DNA from: Sipunculus nudus
Lineage: Eukaryota; Annelida; Sipuncula; Golfingiida; Sipunculidae
Reading direction: 5' to 3'
Length of the DNA: 64,000 nt
Assembly: GCA_026874595.1 (NCBI GenBank)
Contig: CM049307.1
Coordinates: 1,823,579 to 1,887,578 of the forward strand
The number at the start of each line of letters is the position of its first letter. Positions within the stretch are counted from its first letter, which is position 1. Below, in pieces: positions 58,852 to 64,000 of the stretch. A model generated the notes under the pieces. That model did not search any database, had not been told where the DNA came from, and saw only the letters and a program-made list of their open reading frames with translations. A program made the translations under genes and the position numbers.

Positions 58852-58855
58852 TAAA

Positions 58856-59150
58856 TATAAGAAAAATACAGGTGGTGCTGCCACAATTCATGCATTAATT
58901 ATCAAGATATTGGAGGTTTTGTTTCAATTTTTTTATTATTCTCAGGGGGGGGGGGTTACTTACAAGCCCCATAGCGGGAGGATATAGGTGGCAGTGACCG
59001 AATTTCAGGTTTCCAAGGAGATTTTTTACGGACCTCCCTAGATATTAAGTAAAAGGCTTCCAGTTCCAGGGCAAGCCGTTACAATTTGTGCCCTGCTAAT
59101 GGACAACTGGACAGCCAGTCAGCTGATTGGCCAGACAGACGACAGACAAA
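58856..59150 (+). repeat. F1 core and 3' fragment
   Basis: Phrases ATCAAGATATTGGAGGTTTT, GATATAGGTGGCAGTGACCG and ACAATTTGTGCCCTGCTAAT match the F1 3' cores at 3990-5090. It ends GACGACAGACAAA, cut off by the next F1 5' end at 59151. Confidence 0.65.
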
Positions 59151-62100
59151 ACAAGGGACCCACGGGTCACGGCGCTCAGCTGATCGGGATTGGACTATAA
59201 ATGTTCCTCCACTGTGATACTATATCGATTCGATAAAGCTTATGAATATCATGGACATGTTGGGCTATAATAAAGGAATGTAATGTAATATGCGAGTAAA
59301 TGATAAATGAAATAACCTGACTGATGGATTAATAGAGTCAAATATGGTGGTTTATTTTTTATTTATTTAGGAGGGGTTTGTGATATATTTGAGCAAATAT
59401 GAATGCAATAACAGCAGTAATAAGCAGTAGTAGAATGATGATAAGGCTATTTGTTGAAGGATCTAAAGTGTATGGTAGTCTGCAAGCTTTCAATTTGACA
59501 GATATGATGTTATGATTAACTATGAATTTGTGACTGTATGACACAATATCTCTTTAGTCTTGACAAGGTACATTATTGTGATGCCCACTATGTCTACATA
59601 TTACACAATATTGACATAATTTCTGGCATGTACATAGGTACCTATGGACGAAAAGTTATACAAAATATTAAAGTATGAATATATCTGATTCATCTTGTTC
59701 TTGCTTACTGAGGCTGACTTTGGGATGGGGTTCGGAGAAGGGAAAAGTGAGGGCAGCATGAAGGTGGATGTAGAAATATTCTATTGTAATGTTTTTCATT
59801 TATATAAGAATATGAAAAGCTAAGAGGAAAGGGGCCCCCCTACTTGGTTATAGTAAAGTTCTAAATATATGATTGCAAACTAATACTCTGACAAGACTGT
59901 CATGAAGAAAAACAGTAAAAGTTTTGAGATACTGTGATGCATATGAAAATTTACAGATGGACAGGCAAGTGGACAGAATGGACTAATACCTTTATTTCAC
60001 TTTCAAGGGAATAATGCATTTAAGTTTATATATAATCCTATTTTTTTTAAGCATATCCACTTTTTCGATTAAGAAGTTTTTATCTGAATCATTTTTTTTA
60101 TTCACAGGTTTTATAAATTTTTAATAAAAAACCTGAAAATATGAGTTAAAATATTAGAATTGTTGCAAAAGTTGCAATCATCATATATCCAGAGTGTAGC
60201 TCATATTGGGTCATATTATGCATACACATATATTTTATTATTTTCAAATCATAAATGTTTAAACTGAATTTAAAAGAAAAAAATGCCACAACATGGCATC
60301 TACAAGAATATTCCTTGAATCACTATTAAAAAGTTTTGCACATTGGAGTTTTCAGTACATGCTTAATTTTATTCACCAAAATAAAATAAAAGTAAATTTG
60401 ATAAAATAAAACATCTTTTCAAATAAAGTATACACACTGTTGGTTGAATGAGGGACAAACAATATCATTGTGCTAATTACTATCCCAGTTTTAATTTATT
60501 ACTGGAATTAATAGTCAATTTCACACCTGGTGAAGTTTTTACTCTTCTGAAGTAAGGAATTACTTATCTGATGAACATCCACACTTTCATAGCAATACAC
60601 CACTTTGTGGACACAATTAAATGTACACTTTAATCATTGTAACCCTGGTGGTACAATACAAAATCTAAAATGTAGCACAGCCTAGGATAAGAATGAATCA
60701 AATACAGAAAATAATAACATTCATCTAGTTTATGCACCATCTGGGGGGGGGGGGAGTGCAGGGCAGAGGGGAAGCCTACTGGTAGTGGCCAAGCTGACCC
60801 AAGGCAAGCTGCCTGGGGTGGGTTACATAATGCAAGTGAAGGCTGTACTACTAGGTGGGCTAGATGTAAACAACACTTGACATGGTGTATGAAAAAATGA
60901 ATAAAAGCTATTCTTTCCAATCAATTTCTTTGAAATTTCAGATTTTAAAAGATTAAATCCTTATGTATATATGCTGTGAATATTATATCAACAGTGCCAA
61001 AGTTGGACAAAATTGAAGGTATTGATTTTTTATTTATGCTAATAACTTGAAAAATTTGCAAAATTCAGATCTAATTTTGGGTAAACAATTGAATCTTGAT
61101 TAAATAAAGTTATATTCCTGAAAAAAGTCTCTAGGTTCAGCTATTCTCATGTTAGGTGAGTAAATATATTTCCTGATTTAAAAAAAAAATGCATTATGTT
61201 TTGGCCCATTACTTCAAAATAATACCCAATACTGACCTAAATTTTGGTATGTTCATAGAGAATGTATGAAAGAATGTGAATACTAAATACGATCAAAAAC
61301 AGATCAGTGGTTTTGATATTAGGCAGCCTTGAAGTGTAACAATGGCTTTTTTTTATGGAAAACAGAGGTTTTTTTCCTTAATATCTTGAAGGAACGAAGT
61401 CCTAATGACCCAATTTTTGGTATGGTAGATTTTGGGGACTTCTAAAATTATGCCAACAGCCTGGGGAGCATAGAGATGTGCACTGAATGACCTACAGTCA
61501 TCAAAGTGGACTGTTTAACAATGTAAGGGAATACAACAAGAGCCTCCAAAAAATTCAATCACTAGCCTAATTTTGCAGCTTTTATTTTCAAATTTCAGAT
61601 TTTAACAGATTAAATCCTTATGTATACATGCTGTGAAAATTAAATCCACAGTACTTACAGGAAAAAAACGTGCCGTGGCCGAAGTTGGGCAAAATTTAAG
61701 GTACCAATTTTATATTTTTGCCAATATTTAAAAAAATTTAACAGATTTTGATCTAATTTTTGGTATACAATTAAATTTTGATTAATTAAAGTTGTATTAC
61801 TGGTAAAAAGTCCCTACCTTTAACACTTTTGGTCTTAAGTGACCAAATATCTTCCTGATTTTTTTACAAAGTCCATTATGTTTGGGCCCATAACTTTTTT
61901 AAATTATATAATACTGACTTAATATCTGGCATGTACATAGGAACTATATAGAGGAATATTTATGGTAAATATGAAAAAAACCAGATGAGTGGTTTTAATA
62001 TTAGGCAGTCCTGAAGTGTGAAAATAGATTTCTAATAAAAAAATTAGAGTCCTATTGACCCAATTTTTGGCATGGTAGGAGATTATGGGGACATCTAACT

Positions 62101-62274
62101 GTATGCTGAATTTCAGATTCGTAGGTCCAACGGTGTCGAAACATGCCAGTCTTAAGGACGGACATCCAGACAGACAGACGGATGGACGGACAGACGGACG
62201 GACGGACAGACAGACGGATGGACGATGGACAATGGACCATGACTATAGCTCAGATGACTTATAGTCAGCTGAGC
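59151..62274 (+). mobile_element. F1 element, long subfamily, copy 3 (uninterrupted, 3.12 kb)
   Basis: It starts ACAAGGGACCCACGGGTCAC, then GGCGCTCAGCTGATC. It ends with the hairpin TAGCTCAGATGAC-TTATA-GTCAGCTGAGC, followed by TAAAAAA. It is collinear with 23983-24984 plus 30074-32272, and holds the empty site for the 5.1-kb F1 insertion at about 60121-60133. The subterminal GCTCAGCTGA and TCAGCTGAGC are inverted. No coding capacity. It carries a poly-G run near 60744 at the same place as the sister copies (19454 and 30700) but of different length. Confidence 0.85.
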
Positions 62275-62590
62275 TAAAAAACAATTGGAATTAGAAAATA
62301 ATGAATTTTATCAGATAATTAATGGTCCTCCCTCCTACCAAAATGGAATATAGGACTATCTGTCCCTATGATAGGAAGATTTAATGGAGTAGAAAAATCA
62401 AAATATATATCTTCTAAGCTTCTTTTCAGGCAAAGTATTGAAGTCATGCTCAGGAAAAAGGAAAGTTAAGAACTGTTTTCCAGAGAAATAAAGACCCTGG
62501 AAATGTGATTTCCAGGTTATGTATGCATCACAAAAAGAAGAATAAACTATAAAATCATATCAGGCTTTCTAAGATGTGAATCGTATATAA
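62275..62590. other. Short spacer between F1 and F3, nothing recognised
   Basis: About 315 bp of AT-rich sequence without repeat or exon signals. Confidence 0.5.
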
Positions 62591-64000
62591 ACTAGACATT
62601 TCTTAGCACCGCAGGTGCCAGAGTATCCCCAGACATAGTAGGCCCCCCCTACAAGAACAGACCCCCATTTTTAGCAGCATATACTGACACTTGGCATATT
62701 TATTGTTTCTTCCATCTAACAATCCCTAATCTTGTTGAAGATGTTGGTCCTGTGACCTTGATCTTTTTAAAGATGTGTCCTGTGACCTTGACCGTTGACC
62801 TCATAACCCCAAAATCAATTTGGGTCTTGCTTTTCCAATGGGACATATGCAAGTCAAGTTTGAAATCTATACATCAATAAAGCAGGAATTATCATCCAGA
62901 AACTTATTTTTGGACAGATGGCTCCTGTGACCTTCACCTTTGACCTTGTGACCTCAAAATTGATAGTGTTCTTCCTGTCTTGGCAGGAGAACTATATGTC
63001 CAAGATGAAAGATATGAGATGAAATGTTTGGCTGAAAATGCATCCACATCTTTTTAAAGATGTGTCCTGTGACCTTGACCTTTGACCTCATGACCCCAAA
63101 ATCAATTTTGGTCTTACTTTTCCAATGGGACATATACAAGTCAAGTTTGAAATCCATACATCAATAAAAGCAGGAATTATATTCCGGAAACTAATTTTTG
63201 GACATATGGCTCCTGTGACCTTCACCTGTGACCTTGTGTCCTCAAAATTGATAGGGGTCTTCCACTCTTGGCAGGTGAACTATATGTGCAAGATGAAAGA
63301 TCTGAGATGAATTGTTTGGCTGAAAATGCATCCACAATCTTTTTAAAGAGGTTTCCTGTGACCTTGACCTTTAACCTCATGACCCCAAATTCAATTCCGG
63401 TCTTGCTTTTCTAATGGGTCAATAACAAAGCCAAGTTTGAAATCCATACATCAATAAAAGAAGGAATTATCATCCAGAAACTAATTTTTGGACAGATGGC
63501 TCCTGTGACCTTCACCTGTGACCTTGTGTCCTCAAAATTGATAGGGTTCTTCCTCTCTTGGCAGGTGAACTATATGTGCAAGATGAAAGATCTGAGATGA
63601 ACTGTTTGGCTGAAAATGCATCCACAATCTTTTTAAAGATGTGTCCTGTGACCTTGACCTTTGACCTCATGACCCCAAAATCAATTCGGGGCTTGCTTTT
63701 CCAATGGGACATATATAAGTCAAGTTTGAAATCCATACATCAATAAAAGCAGGAATTATCATCCAGAAACTAATTTTTGGACATATGGCTCCTGTGACCT
63801 TCACCTTTGACCCTGGAACTCAAAATTGATAGGGGTCTTCCACTCTTGGCAGGTGAACTATATGTACAAGATGAAAGATCTGAGATGAATTGTTTGGCTG
63901 AAAATGCATCCACAATCTTTTAAAAGATGTGCCCTGTGACCTTGACCTTTGACCTCATGACCCCAAAATCAATTAGGGTCTTGCTTTTCCAATGGGTCAA
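62591..64000 (+). mobile_element. F3 element, copy 3 (cut by the window end)
   Basis: The 5' end ACTAGACATTTCTTAGCACC, then GCAGGTGCC and GTATCCCCAGACA, is at 62591. It is followed by at least four complete 288-bp units (CCTGTGACCTTGACC at about 62780, 63066, 63355, 63646 and 63935). It is collinear with F3 copy 1 from 14076. The 3' end lies beyond the window. Confidence 0.78.

Overview
The window is eukaryotic, AT-rich and dominated by transposons. It most likely comes from a marine mollusc or another lophotrochozoan. This rests on repeat style: non-autonomous elements with tandem-repeat cores like the pearl/HINE elements of bivalves, cores full of GTGACCTTGACCTTTGACC arrays, and tRNA-type SINE fragments. 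No bacterial gene organisation, rRNA, intact tRNA or CRISPR array was seen. I recognise one piece of a host gene: a single conventional protein kinase C exon on the minus strand (6192-6365), with both splice sites visible. It is surrounded by kilobases of repeats.

Layout. 1-2150 is unremarkable AT-rich sequence. 2186-34408 is a nest of four related non-autonomous families, called F1-F4 here, plus simple satellites of 38 bp (16383-16787) and 28 bp (22122-22676) and a GA microsatellite. The four families have different sequences but one architecture: a 5' end ACAAGG or ACTAGA followed by a small palindrome, a short subterminal motif repeated in inverted orientation at the 3' end, a 3'-terminal hairpin, and usually a tandem-repeat core that often carries the palindrome GGTGGCGCCACC. 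Filled and empty sites can be compared inside the window. They fix the ends of three insertions to within about 3 bp and show no target duplication longer than 2-3 bp. This looks Helitron/Helentron-like rather than cut-and-paste. The nesting gives an order: F2 (22788-33612) was hit by F1 (23983-32272), which was hit by a second F1 element carrying a 338-bp satellite core (24985-30073).

34413-46276 is a complete but damaged Ty3/gypsy LTR retrotransposon. It has 223-bp LTRs differing at 9 positions, a 4-bp ATAT target duplication, a tRNA-Lys-type primer binding site and a polypurine tract. Gag and pol are broken by several frameshifts, a stop and the loss of most of integrase. The gag-pol junction keeps a UUUAAAC slippery site followed by a possible pseudoknot. 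Downstream of pol, where retroviruses carry env, is an intact 564-codon ORF (42073-43767) encoding a C2H2 zinc finger joined to a complete TatD-type metal-dependent nuclease domain. This is the most unusual thing in the window. A 1.36-kb inverted-repeat DNA transposon is nested in the element's 3' untranslated region.

46281-64000 returns to repeats: an F3 copy, a 60-bp satellite, SINE-like fragments, a large 69-bp satellite with a 345-bp higher-order repeat (49930-52440), and further F1, F2 and F3 copies. The F1 copy at 59151-62274 is the uninterrupted sister of the one at 23983-32272.
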